In this document: positions 9,141-17,948 of the stretch, in pieces
Numbering within the stretch: position 1 is the first letter of the stretch
How the letters are laid out: every line of letters starts with the position of its first letter
Assembly: GCA_902782245.1 (NCBI GenBank)
Contig: CACZMI010000014.1
Coordinates: forward strand, 1-63,568
DNA from: an uncultured Bacteroidales bacterium
GTDB lineage: Bacteria; Bacteroidota; Bacteroidia; Bacteroidales; Bacteroidaceae
Direction of reading: 5' to 3'
Length of the DNA stretch: 63,568 nt
Position numbers and translations under genes: made by a program
The notes under the pieces: generated by a model
The model's database searches: none
Seen by the model: the letters and a program-made list of their open reading frames with translations, nothing else
Told to the model about the DNA's origin: nothing

Positions 9141-10208
9141 CTATTTGAACGCCTCGTCAGTCTTCTCAATGTAGGCTTTCCCGAACTTCAGATCCGGTTC
9201 AAGATAGTTGCCTTCACCCCACTCATTCCATGCCTTGATGAACACCAGACGTTCATCGTCATTCTTTGACTCCTCCAATTTCCTTATTTCACGGCAGTAT
9301 TCATACCATTTCTGGGGAGTGCTGTCAACCAGGATTGTCCCTTTGAGACCGGAACGCGGCGAATGGTCAAAATTGGGGATCATGCACGGGATATATTCCT
9401 TATGCTCATTAAAGAAGGCAAGAGCCTCTTTTACGTATCTGGAATAATCAATGGTAACCGGACAGTTGATGCGACCCTTGATACGGCTCAGCCATGTGGC
9501 TCTGACTTCCTTTGCGACAGTGGTCATATGTTCATAAACTATCGCATCAAAACCCAGTTCCTGAGTCCTGGGTAATCTGTGAGCACCCTGACAGAAACCA
9601 AAAAAATAGAAGCCCGGCAGTCCGTTCTCAGCAGCAAGCCTCTCCCATGTTTCTTTCATTAGCGGAAAATCCTTGATGCTGTCCGCATCAAAAATACCGT
9701 AAATCAGTTTGCCGTTCGCCTTCATGTAACGTTTGTCCTTAAAGGCCGGCAGCATGGCATTGAACTGATCTATATAATCTTTTTCTCCGGGGTAGGTCTG
9801 CTCAATGAGCAGTTTATCAGGACTTGACGGATCCCATGTCTTCTGATACCAACTATGGTTGGCCCAACACAGACAGAACGGATAATCCGGATGGCCGGAC
9901 TCAACCACTTCAGTAAAAACCTTGTCCAACAGTCGGCGGCCGGCAAACCAATAATGCCAATAGCAGAAACCTTCGATGCCTGCCTCACGGGCCATAGCTG
10001 CCTGTTGCTCGCGAACTTCGGGTACTCTAAGGTCATAGTAACCCAGGTCAGCAGGAACACGCGGCTGGTAATGGCCCCTGAACAATGGTTTGGCATTACC
10101 TACATTGGTCCACTCCGTGAAACCTTTACGCCACCATTCATCATTCTCGGGAGTAGGATAAAACTGTGGCAGATAAAAAGCAATCAGACGTGGTTTCTTA
10201 TTACTCAT
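9141..10208 (-). CDS. WbsX-like protein (glycoside hydrolase family 99-like domain)
   Basis: This 355-residue protein has the WbsX/GH99-like pattern: IAFYLPQFYPTPENDEWW, GFTEWTNVGNAKPLF, HYQPRVPADLGYYDL, FCYWHYWFAGRRLL, and the C-terminal VFIKAWNEWGEGNYLEPD. It lacks a signal peptide. WbsX-type proteins recur in O-antigen and capsule loci; they are related to the GH99 endo-mannosidase/mannanase fold, but their role in glycan assembly is not settled. The ATG at 10208 overlaps the stop of the upstream pyruvyltransferase (TGATG); a GTG one codon earlier is less likely. It is the last gene of the minus-strand glycan unit. Confidence 0.85.
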   Translation of the reverse strand: MSNKKPRLIAFYLPQFYPTPENDEWWRKGFTEWTNVGNAKPLFRGHYQPRVPADLGYYDLRVPEVREQQAAMAREAGIEGFCYWHYWFAGRRLLDKVFTEVVESGHPDYPFCLCWANHSWYQKTWDPSSPDKLLIEQTYPGEKDYIDQFNAMLPAFKDKRYMKANGKLIYGIFDADSIKDFPLMKETWERLAAENGLPGFYFFGFCQGAHRLPRTQELGFDAIVYEHMTTVAKEVRATWLSRIKGRINCPVTIDYSRYVKEALAFFNEHKEYIPCMIPNFDHSPRSGLKGTILVDSTPQKWYEYCREIRKLEESKNDDERLVFIKAWNEWGEGNYLEPDLKFGKAYIEKTDEAFK

Positions 10209-11368
10209 CACTTGGTTTCTTTTGGTTTGACATCCTCGTTGTAAGCGTTCTCAATTTCTGACAGGACACCGCTTATGTCTGATTCTTTCAGATTATTGAT
10301 GAGCGCTACCCTGTTATGTATTCCGTTCCTCTCAAATGCCCCTTTGAACTTGTAACTGTAAGCAAGGCCAAATACAGGCGTACCTGTGAATATCGCCGCA
10401 AAATTGGCATGCATACGGGTTCCAACAAAGAAATCCATTTGGGAAATCAGATATTTTATCTGCGGTGAAATCAGGTTTTTATCTACAAAAAACACTCTGT
10501 CTTTATCGGCCAAACGGTCATAGAACAACTTTGAAGCCTCCATGTCATCATTATTCGCTTCGGGCCTCTCAGTGTTGTACGAATGGGGTATTATATAGAT
10601 ATAGCAACCCTTTGTCTTAAACATCCCGACTATCTCTTCCATCAATTTGGGATAGAAGTCAAACTCTCCCGCCAGGTTTCCGAATCTGTTGGAATAGGCC
10701 AGACCGCTTACATTCACTCCCACACACGGGTGTTTGATTTGAACGGAAACAGGCTCGGGCTGCATATAATATGACAGGTCGTTGTCAACTTCATACTGCA
10801 ATCCCTTCTCCTCCAACTCCTTCACGAAGTTGGTGTCTCTGACGTATATCTTCTGCGCCTTGCCCAGAATTGACAGGATTCTCTCTTTGTTGCCTGAATC
10901 CAGAAATGGGCCGATGGTTTGGGGCATGACTATGAACGGAATTCTTGACTCTATTGCCAACTTCATCTCCGGAAGTCTGGAATCCAACAGCTTGTTACCA
11001 TAAAGGTCTGTCAGTCCGTCACCGCCATTGATGGCTGCAACTATTCTGACATTTTTGATGGTCCTGCCATATAATGTATTCAGGAAGTGCAGTCTGAACC
11101 TGTACAGATATCTCTCCAATGCCCAGACTGAAATCTCGTGCAGTTTCCATTTCTTTCCGTTAATGTCCAGCTCACTGACTATTTCCTTTGGTATCTTACT
11201 CCACGGATAACGGTGGAAACGGAACTTTACAATCTCAAATTCATCATCAATATAACCTTTGCTCTGCAGAAAAGCCAATGCCCCATACCCAAGCGCAGCA
11301 GTACCGCGATTGTTGGAACGGACATTGAAGTCCGATAATATCACGTATTTTGCTTTACCGGTTCTCAT
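10208..11368 (-). CDS. Polysaccharide pyruvyl transferase family protein
   Basis: This 386-residue protein resembles the CsaB/WcaK polysaccharide pyruvyltransferase family, which adds a pyruvate ketal to surface glycans. Visible blocks are ILSDFNVRSNNRGTAALGYGAL, PFIVMPQTIGPF, KIYVRDTNFVKELEEKG, and the C-terminal FFVGTRMHANFAAIFTGTPVFGLAYSYK. The pyruvyl donor is normally phosphoenolpyruvate (family knowledge). Its ATG overlaps the stop of the ThDP enzyme gene (ATGA), so the two are coupled. Confidence 0.85.
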   Translation of the reverse strand: MRTGKAKYVILSDFNVRSNNRGTAALGYGALAFLQSKGYIDDEFEIVKFRFHRYPWSKIPKEIVSELDINGKKWKLHEISVWALERYLYRFRLHFLNTLYGRTIKNVRIVAAINGGDGLTDLYGNKLLDSRLPEMKLAIESRIPFIVMPQTIGPFLDSGNKERILSILGKAQKIYVRDTNFVKELEEKGLQYEVDNDLSYYMQPEPVSVQIKHPCVGVNVSGLAYSNRFGNLAGEFDFYPKLMEEIVGMFKTKGCYIYIIPHSYNTERPEANNDDMEASKLFYDRLADKDRVFFVDKNLISPQIKYLISQMDFFVGTRMHANFAAIFTGTPVFGLAYSYKFKGAFERNGIHNRVALINNLKESDISGVLSEIENAYNEDVKPKETK

Positions 11369-13062
11369 TTTCTCATTGATGAAATCCCCCGTTTTACCCT
11401 ACCGGCAATCTTCTGCATGACGGAAAGCGGAGTGCTGTTGGCATTCTTTATGGCACAATATGCCTGGGATTCATTGACATCCGAAGTAATCACTTCCACC
11501 AGAATCGGAGTTTCTGATTTCCGGACCAGAATATCTTTTATCTGCTGGAACTCATCGGTTGAATTTACGGAATGGTATTCAAAACCGTTGGTTTCAGCCC
11601 AACCTTGAGCTCCTTTAAAATGTCCTGCCGCAGCAATATACCTGTCAATATTTGCATATTTTTCGGGTGCTCCGCCTAGCTTGAACTCTATACCTCCATT
11701 GTTGTTGAGCAGTACAATTCTCACGTTGTTTCCGATATGACGAATGCCCAATGAGTTCATGTCATAGAAGAAAGAGAGGTCACCCACAAACAGATAGCAC
11801 AGATTATCCACCATTACACTCTGGCCCAGGAATGTGGACATGCAACCGTCTATTCCGAATGCTCCTACGTTGCAGAAACACTTGACCCGGTTCCTGAAAC
11901 TGAAGAGATTCCATGTACGCAGGGAATTAAGGATAGAAAAATTCACATAAGAGTTTTCCGGAATCAGTTGACACATCTGCTGTGCTACAAAAGCGGCGGA
12001 AAGCGGCAGGTCATTAACCGACACATACTTTCCTACAGCATCCTTCCATACCCTGAAATACTCATTTTCCGACCCTGTAACATCAACAGAAGAGAAGAAC
12101 TCGCTTGCGGAACATTCAAATACTTTAGTCAGATGGTCATACGTATCGGCTATATCACCTGTTTCAGAAACGCGCCAGTGTTCATACTGTTTTCCGGTCT
12201 CCGCCAGTTTATGATAAAACGGGTAATCACCTGTCTGGCCTCCTATTGAAATCAGTATATCCGGGCAGAATGTCTCGTCAAACTCATCCTGGGTAAGGCA
12301 TGTGAGCAACAAATTACCGTTCACTGTATAATCATTCTGCATATTTGACAGATGATTCACATAGATTGCAGTGTTTGTGCGTGACGCAAAGTTTACCAGC
12401 GCGGTGTCATCGGTCCCCCTGTTTTCACCTACCACTACAAGAACCCGTCTGTTTCCAATTTCCAATCCAGAGATTTCATCTTTCCCGTATCTCTTTATCA
12501 CTTTGACCTGAGGCAACGGCTCGGCACTGTCCCTTGTCAGTTCAGTATCAAGCATCGGTACATTAAGCTGTATCGGAGCCGGTATCCTGTGAGTCAGATT
12601 CAGGATGGCCTCGTTGATAAGACGTTCGCAAAGCATACGGTCATGCTCATCGGAAACATACGGAAGGGAATAAGTGGCTCTCACGGCATCCTTGGGCAGT
12701 GATGTCTGGTCAGGGGCCTGCATATACTCCTGATATGTGTACTGGGGATGCTTGGAGAATGTAATAGCCAGAATAGGGACATGCTTGTAGAATGCCTCTG
12801 TCAGACCGGGTATATAGTTTCTCGTTGCCTGAGCGCTGGTACAGCAGACAGCCACCGGCTTCCCGGTAGAAAGATATATTCCTATAGCGAAATAGAGTGC
12901 GCTCCTTTCATCCACTACCGAAAAGCATCTGAAGAAAGGATCGTCCTGCACGCCCCTTACAAAAGCGGCATTGGTTCCGCCCGGACTCAAAACCAGTTGA
13001 TTTATGCCATGCTCCTTGAGTAAAGCTATAACCAGACGTACATTTTCTGCTATCGAGTACAT
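11365..13062 (-). CDS. MenD-like thiamine-diphosphate-dependent enzyme of a glycan locus
   Basis: This 565-residue enzyme has the three-domain ThDP layout. The N-terminal part, with LVLSPGGTNAAFVRG, VVDERSALYFAIGI and GLTEAFYKHVPILAITFSKHP, is closest to MenD. The C-terminal ThDP/Mg-binding part has YLFVGDLSFFYDMNSLG and VRIVLLNNNGGIEF. True MenD joins 2-oxoglutarate-derived succinic semialdehyde to isochorismate. Here no menaquinone genes are nearby and the neighbours are sugar-modifying genes, so a different 2-oxo-acid decarboxylase or carboligase acting in nucleotide-sugar or substituent synthesis is more likely (inference). It lies between the SDR (5 nt) and the pyruvyltransferase (4-nt overlap). 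Confidence 0.75.
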   Translation of the reverse strand: MYSIAENVRLVIALLKEHGINQLVLSPGGTNAAFVRGVQDDPFFRCFSVVDERSALYFAIGIYLSTGKPVAVCCTSAQATRNYIPGLTEAFYKHVPILAITFSKHPQYTYQEYMQAPDQTSLPKDAVRATYSLPYVSDEHDRMLCERLINEAILNLTHRIPAPIQLNVPMLDTELTRDSAEPLPQVKVIKRYGKDEISGLEIGNRRVLVVVGENRGTDDTALVNFASRTNTAIYVNHLSNMQNDYTVNGNLLLTCLTQDEFDETFCPDILISIGGQTGDYPFYHKLAETGKQYEHWRVSETGDIADTYDHLTKVFECSASEFFSSVDVTGSENEYFRVWKDAVGKYVSVNDLPLSAAFVAQQMCQLIPENSYVNFSILNSLRTWNLFSFRNRVKCFCNVGAFGIDGCMSTFLGQSVMVDNLCYLFVGDLSFFYDMNSLGIRHIGNNVRIVLLNNNGGIEFKLGGAPEKYANIDRYIAAAGHFKGAQGWAETNGFEYHSVNSTDEFQQIKDILVRKSETPILVEVITSDVNESQAYCAIKNANSTPLSVMQKIAGRVKRGISSMRK

Positions 13063-13067
13063 ATTTG

Positions 13068-13925
13068 CTATTTTAATGTATAACCACCGTCACAAACTAT
13101 TGTCTGACCCACAATCGCATTACTTGCATCATTGATCAGGAAAACTGCAAGTTCAGCAATCTCTCCGGGAAGAATGACACGCCCCATGGGATTCTGGTGA
13201 GTATACAGGTTGTCACCCTGTCGGACAGAGAACTCCTGCATGGAGGTCTTTACAACTCCGGGAGCTATCCCGTTTACTATTATCCGCTCTTTTACAAGAG
13301 CCTTTCCCAATCCCTCTGTAAGGCCTCTTATATCCCATTTTACCATTCTGTAGGGATAAGTGGCTCCTACAAAACCTCCCTGGGACGATATGTTGATAAC
13401 CTTACGGTATTCATCGGAAACCATCTGTTTCTTCCAACGCCCGGTCAACGCCTGGGTAAGAAAGAAAAGGCCCTTGAGATTGATTGTATATATCTTGTCC
13501 CACTCCTCTTCATCCACATCTCCCCAAAACCTGGAAGGTGGCACACCTGCATTATTCACCAATGTTGTAATATCTCCTCCCAGCAATGATTCACATTCAT
13601 CCAGTTTCTTATCTGTCAGATCTGTCTGTGAAATATCCCAGGTAAGTGAGAAACAATGCTGCTTTCCTATTTCGTTTACTGCTGCGTCCAGTTTATCCTT
13701 ATTCCGTCCTGTTATCAGGACATCTGCACCGCATTCAACGCATTTTTTCGCTATAGCCAGACCTATTCCGGAACTGCCTCCGGTAATAAGGATTCTTTTG
13801 CCGGTCAGAATTTCACCATATGACGGATATGATATCCGGGCAGTTGAACAGCCTCCATACCTGAAACCCTGCAGAGCGCATCTGGCCGCCTGACGGATTC
13901 TTTTAAACAAACGCATTTTACTCAT
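13068..13925 (-). CDS. Short-chain dehydrogenase/reductase
   Basis: This 285-residue classical SDR has the cofactor motif TGGSSGIG near residues 48-55, NNAG near 128, catalytic Ser in VINISSQGG and the YxxxK pair in YPYRMVKW. A basic, cysteine-containing N-terminal extension of about 40 residues precedes the Rossmann fold. It is probably an NAD(P)-dependent oxidoreductase making or modifying a sugar or the product of the adjacent ThDP enzyme. The ATG at 13925 overlaps the flippase stop by 8 nt; the ATG at 13916 (MRLFKR) is an alternative. Confidence 0.85.
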   Translation of the reverse strand: MSKMRLFKRIRQAARCALQGFRYGGCSTARISYPSYGEILTGKRILITGGSSGIGLAIAKKCVECGADVLITGRNKDKLDAAVNEIGKQHCFSLTWDISQTDLTDKKLDECESLLGGDITTLVNNAGVPPSRFWGDVDEEEWDKIYTINLKGLFFLTQALTGRWKKQMVSDEYRKVINISSQGGFVGATYPYRMVKWDIRGLTEGLGKALVKERIIVNGIAPGVVKTSMQEFSVRQGDNLYTHQNPMGRVILPGEIAELAVFLINDASNAIVGQTIVCDGGYTLK

Positions 13926-15444
13926 TTTTTCTAATCGGCTTTATTGACGGCATAAGTCTGAATACTACCAACAGTAATAAGAAACACAACAGCCAGATTG
14001 CTGAATTGACCGTGAACAGAAGAACATATGACCAGCGTGAAGGGATATCCAGGAAATCAAACAGCGATACGTCCAAACCGATAAAAAAGGGCAATATGCA
14101 GGCTGCCACGGCCAGTAACAGCGGTTTAAGGAACGATTTTAGCAAATCAAGGCGGTCAAGGTTAAGATACCGTTTGTAAATGTATATGTAGTAGACCAAT
14201 ATCAGAATGGTCATATAAACACTGTAACCGATAACTGCAGATCCGACCGGTACTATCTTGCATAAGGCTGCATTTATTATCATTGAAATGAGGCAGGCTA
14301 TTCCTGTGGCACATACAAGAGCCTTAGTTTTGCCGTTGGCAACAATCAGGCTGAAAGCGGGAATAGAATGAAGCTGCAATATCAGGAATACACACCAGAG
14401 CGCCATCCATTTTCCCAGATAAGAGAGAGGTTGGCCCACATAGGCGCTGATTATGGCTTTAGATGACAGAATGAACGGGAAGCACAGTACGCAGACAATT
14501 ATAGTTATTATTGATGTCCATTTCTTTAAGTAGGCCATAATCTCTTCATGATTATTCCGGATTACCATTTCGGAGGTTCTGGGCAGAAATATACTGGAAA
14601 AAGATCCGCATAGTGTAATGATGAAAGCCGGTATGACCTCCACAATTTTGAAATCCGCCACTGCATCCGTTCCGTTTTCGGAGAAAATACTGAGCAATAT
14701 GGGGCGTGACTGCGAGGCAGTTACCTGAAACAGGGACAAGGCGAAAAGGGATAGACTGAAGGTAAGGACCGTCTTGAATTCGTGCCAGTACATTGCAGGC
14801 TTGACGCTATCTATCAGATTGTCTTTGCGGCATTTCCATGCGTATGGAATGATTGCCAGGGCAATTATCAGAGTCAGCCAGAAGAAATATTGGTACAACG
14901 TCAGTCCGCCTTTGACAGTAACAAATATCAAAACCATCCTTAAGACTACCAGAAGGCTTTGAATCTGCATGGTAAAATCAAATTGTCTGTCCGATATCAG
15001 CAACTGATTGAATGAGGTGGCCCCCCAATTAATCACTGAGAACAGGGCAAGAATCAGGAAACAGACGCGCAGCTGCAGAAATTCTTCATGAGAAACCTTA
15101 AACAGGAATTCGCCACCGAAAGCCAAGGCAACCAAAAGCAAAGCGTTGACAACGGCTACAAAAAGATAAAATGTGATGTTGGTCCTGGCTACACGGAATA
15201 TTTTTTCCTTATCGCCCTTAGCGGCCCATTGTGAAAAGAACTTTACCGCACCGCTATTCATTCCAAGATCCAGCAGATGCATGTAACCGTTCCAGGCTGT
15301 GGCAATACCTATAATGCCATATTCGGATTTACCGAAATAGCCAAGCAGCAACGGCACCGTAATGAATCCCAAAACTGCATTCAACAATTTTGATACGGTG
15401 CTCCAGAAGAAACTACTCAGATAATAGTTGTTTCCTGAACTCAT
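13918..15444 (-). CDS. Wzx-like polysaccharide flippase (MOP superfamily)
   Basis: This 508-residue protein has about 12-14 predicted membrane helices and the MOP-family opening FFWSTVSKLLNAVLGFITVPLLLGYFGKSEYGIIGIATAW. Wzx proteins flip undecaprenyl-linked glycan repeat units across the inner membrane. The ATG at 15444 is chosen over an in-frame TTG just upstream. It is the first gene of the minus-strand glycan unit and shares a divergent promoter region with the GT2 gene at 15559. No Wzy polymerase is obvious in the locus. Confidence 0.88.
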   Translation of the reverse strand: MSSGNNYYLSSFFWSTVSKLLNAVLGFITVPLLLGYFGKSEYGIIGIATAWNGYMHLLDLGMNSGAVKFFSQWAAKGDKEKIFRVARTNITFYLFVAVVNALLLVALAFGGEFLFKVSHEEFLQLRVCFLILALFSVINWGATSFNQLLISDRQFDFTMQIQSLLVVLRMVLIFVTVKGGLTLYQYFFWLTLIIALAIIPYAWKCRKDNLIDSVKPAMYWHEFKTVLTFSLSLFALSLFQVTASQSRPILLSIFSENGTDAVADFKIVEVIPAFIITLCGSFSSIFLPRTSEMVIRNNHEEIMAYLKKWTSIITIIVCVLCFPFILSSKAIISAYVGQPLSYLGKWMALWCVFLILQLHSIPAFSLIVANGKTKALVCATGIACLISMIINAALCKIVPVGSAVIGYSVYMTILILVYYIYIYKRYLNLDRLDLLKSFLKPLLLAVAACILPFFIGLDVSLFDFLDIPSRWSYVLLFTVNSAIWLLCFLLLLVVFRLMPSIKPIRKNE

Positions 15445-15470
15445 CAATTTACTGCTATTGTCTCTTTATG

Positions 15471-15478
15471 CAAAGATA
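15471..15478 (-). promoter_or_regulatory. -7 box for the minus-strand glycan unit
   Basis: On the minus strand this reads TATCTTTG, 26 nt upstream of the flippase ATG. Confidence 0.65.
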
Positions 15479-15522
15479 ACAAAATCTTATGGCAACAAAC
15501 ACTAATAATGGCTTATTAATCG

Positions 15523-15530
15523 TACCTTTG
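15523..15530 (+). promoter_or_regulatory. -7 box for the plus-strand glycan unit
   Basis: TACCTTTG lies 28 nt before the TTG start of the GT2 gene. With the box at 15471-15478 it forms a divergent promoter pair about 45 nt apart. Confidence 0.65.
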
Positions 15531-15558
15531 AATGCTTTAAAACAAAACTCTCAAGCAA

Positions 15559-16521
15559 TTGGACAACATATCCGTATCTGTAATCGTAGCCGTCTACAAT
15601 GCCCAAAAGACTATCAGGCGACTTGCCGATAGCCTGAAGGCGCAGACTATGCGGGATTTTGAGGTGCTGCTCATTGATGACGGGAGCACGGATGCATCGG
15701 GTGCGATATGTGACAGCATTGCCCTATCCGACGACAGATTCAAGGTATTCCATAAGCCCAACGAGGGTATCGGGTCAACACGCCAGTTTGGAATTGACCA
15801 TGCATCGGGCCTGTATACCATTCATGCCGATGCTGATGACTGGGTTGAACCGGATTATCTGGAACTGCTTTACAATGAGGCCGTTTCATCGGGAGCCGAT
15901 ATGGTAATCTGTGATGTCCTGATGGAAAAAGGCAAACGGGTTTACCAACTGAAAGAACAGCCTAAAGCATATGACAGGGAGACCATGATTGATGAACTGG
16001 TCAACAGGCTGCAAAACGGACCCTGCAACAAACTGGTAAGGCGCTCGCTTTATACCGACAACCATATATCCTATGTCCAGGGGCTCAGTTACGGCGAAGA
16101 CCAACTGGTAAATATTCAACTTATCAAGGCCGGCGCTTCAGTTTCATACGTTCCCAGGGCGCTTTATCATTACGATTACATTACCAATCCTGATTCAGCA
16201 TCTCGCGGTATCTCGCCGCAGAAGGTTATTCAGGGTGAACGGTTTGTATCGGAACTGCGCAAACTGTTGCCGGAAGAGGGATATGATGCCACCGTAGACA
16301 ACCAGCATCTGGGAGTGGTTTATCTTGCAATATGTTCAAAAGCGTATTCCGCAAAAGAATTCCGCCTGAAATACTCTTTCCTGTCACGCGTATCCTGGAA
16401 AGACTACCGCAAGAAACCGTTCTCTATTAAAATCATTATCTGGACCTCATTGCATATTTCCTACAATCTGGCCCTGTTCATGTACGGAATAAAGCGAACA
16501 AAAAGGCGTCTTAAATTGTAA
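15559..16521 (+). CDS. Family 2 glycosyltransferase (TTG start)
   Basis: This 320-residue GT-A glycosyltransferase opens with VSVIVAVYNAQKTIRRLADSL. It contains the nucleotide-binding LLIDDGSTDASGAICD and the DxD motif HADADDWVEPDYLELLY. A basic, amphipathic C-terminus (RLKYSFLSRVSWKDY) suggests membrane association. The donor and acceptor are unknown. An in-frame stop lies at 15538-15540 and no ATG intervenes, so the conserved N-terminus can only start at the TTG at 15559, which is rare but plausible. Divergent from the flippase. Confidence 0.88.
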   Translation: MDNISVSVIVAVYNAQKTIRRLADSLKAQTMRDFEVLLIDDGSTDASGAICDSIALSDDRFKVFHKPNEGIGSTRQFGIDHASGLYTIHADADDWVEPDYLELLYNEAVSSGADMVICDVLMEKGKRVYQLKEQPKAYDRETMIDELVNRLQNGPCNKLVRRSLYTDNHISYVQGLSYGEDQLVNIQLIKAGASVSYVPRALYHYDYITNPDSASRGISPQKVIQGERFVSELRKLLPEEGYDATVDNQHLGVVYLAICSKAYSAKEFRLKYSFLSRVSWKDYRKKPFSIKIIIWTSLHISYNLALFMYGIKRTKRRLKL

Positions 16522-16568
16522 CATTACCATTTAAGTGTTACTTTAGCACTTTGTTATAAAGGAACCAT

Positions 16569-17945
16569 ATGAGCAAAAACATAGCAGTGATTCTGGCAGG
16601 AGGAGTAGGTTCCCGTTCGGGACTGGGAACTCCCAAGCAATTCTTCAAGGTTGCGGGCAAAACTGTCATTGAACATACAGTCAATGTGTTTGATAACCAC
16701 CATCTGATTGATGAGATAGCCATAGTCACAAATCCGCTGTACAACCGCGAGATTGAGCAGATGGTTATCCGCAACAAATGGAAGAAGGTCAAGAAGATCC
16801 TTAACGGCGGAAAGGAGAGATACGAATCCAGCCTGGCCGCCATTGATGCTTATGCCGATGATCCCGAGTGCAAACTCATATTCCACGATGCCGTACGTCC
16901 GCTTATAAGCAACGGTATCATTGACGGTATAGTTGAGGCCCTTAAGACTTACAACGCCATTGATGTGGCCGTTCCTGCTACCGACACCATCATACAGGTC
17001 GATGCCAGGGGAGAAGTGATTGAACGTATCCCCGACCGCCGTTTCCTGCGTCGCGGACAGACTCCACAGGCTTTCCGTCAGAGGGTAATACGCAAAGCAT
17101 ATGACATTGCTCTCAAGGACCCTGATTTTACATCGTCCGATGACTGCGGTACAGTGGTAAAGTATCTGCCCGAAGAGAAAGTGTATGTGGTACCCGGTGA
17201 GGAGGCCAATATGAAACTCACATACAAAGAGGATTCATACCTGCTTGACAAACTGTTCCAGTTGCGCTCAACCACAGTCCGTGATGATGCCGATTTCAGT
17301 GTACTGAAAGGCAAAGTTATCGTGGTGTTTGGCGGCAACTCCGGCATCGGAGCTGAAATAATTGAAAAGGCACAGCAGTACGGAGCAAAGACTTATTCTT
17401 TCTCACGCAGCACAACCGGTACGGACATAGCTGACCGCAAGGCTGTTGCAAAATGTCTTAAGGACGTCTGCTCAAAAGAAAACCACATTGATTACGTGGT
17501 CAACAGCGCTGCCATCCTGGTACGCGAACCTCTGGTAACCATGGATCCCGATGTACTGAGCACCATGATCCGCACCAACTACGACGGTATGGTGAACATA
17601 GCCATTGAGAGTTTCCCCTATCTGAAGCAGACCAAGGGACAGTTGCTGCTCTATACTTCAAGTTCATATACACGCGGCAGAGCTCTTTACAGCATCTACT
17701 CATCGACCAAGGCCGCAGTGGTGAACTTTATGCAGGCCATATCGCAGGAATGGGAGGCCGACGGCATACGAGTGAACGTAATGAATCCCGAGCGCACCAA
17801 GACACCTATGCGTGTACGCAATTTCGGCAATGAGCCGGAGGGAACTCTGCTCGATGCCGCCAGTGTGGCCGATGCCTCTCTCAAGACTCTGATATCGGAC
17901 CTTACCGGTCAGGTGTTTGACGTACGAATCAAAAAGAACGACTGA
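16569..17945 (+). CDS. Bcs1-like bifunctional CDP-ribitol synthase (cytidylyltransferase + SDR fusion)
   Basis: This 458-residue fusion has an IspD/TarI-type cytidylyltransferase at residues 1 to about 235 (VILAGGVGSRSGLGTPKQFF, FHDAVRPLIS, RRGQTPQAFR, SSDDCGTVVKYL). An SDR reductase follows at about 245-458 (VVFGGNSGIGAEII, VVNSAAILVREP, YSIYSSTKAA with Tyr and Lys of the active site). The same order occurs in Haemophilus influenzae Bcs1, which reduces ribulose 5-phosphate to ribitol 5-phosphate and activates it with CTP to CDP-ribitol. The next gene is a TagB/TarL-type transferase, the enzyme expected to use such a donor. A pure IspD role is unlikely because of the fused reductase and the glycan context. 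Confidence 0.85.
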   Translation: MSKNIAVILAGGVGSRSGLGTPKQFFKVAGKTVIEHTVNVFDNHHLIDEIAIVTNPLYNREIEQMVIRNKWKKVKKILNGGKERYESSLAAIDAYADDPECKLIFHDAVRPLISNGIIDGIVEALKTYNAIDVAVPATDTIIQVDARGEVIERIPDRRFLRRGQTPQAFRQRVIRKAYDIALKDPDFTSSDDCGTVVKYLPEEKVYVVPGEEANMKLTYKEDSYLLDKLFQLRSTTVRDDADFSVLKGKVIVVFGGNSGIGAEIIEKAQQYGAKTYSFSRSTTGTDIADRKAVAKCLKDVCSKENHIDYVVNSAAILVREPLVTMDPDVLSTMIRTNYDGMVNIAIESFPYLKQTKGQLLLYTSSSYTRGRALYSIYSSTKAAVVNFMQAISQEWEADGIRVNVMNPERTKTPMRVRNFGNEPEGTLLDAASVADASLKTLISDLTGQVFDVRIKKND

Positions 17946-17948
17946 CGG

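Noticed and set aside
11365-13062. Menaquinone biosynthesis gene menD
   Set aside because: No other menaquinone genes are adjacent, and the coupled neighbours are glycan-modifying enzymes.
16569-17945. Isoprenoid gene ispD
   Set aside because: The cytidylyltransferase is fused to an SDR reductase and followed by a polyol-phosphate transferase, which fits CDP-ribitol synthesis better.
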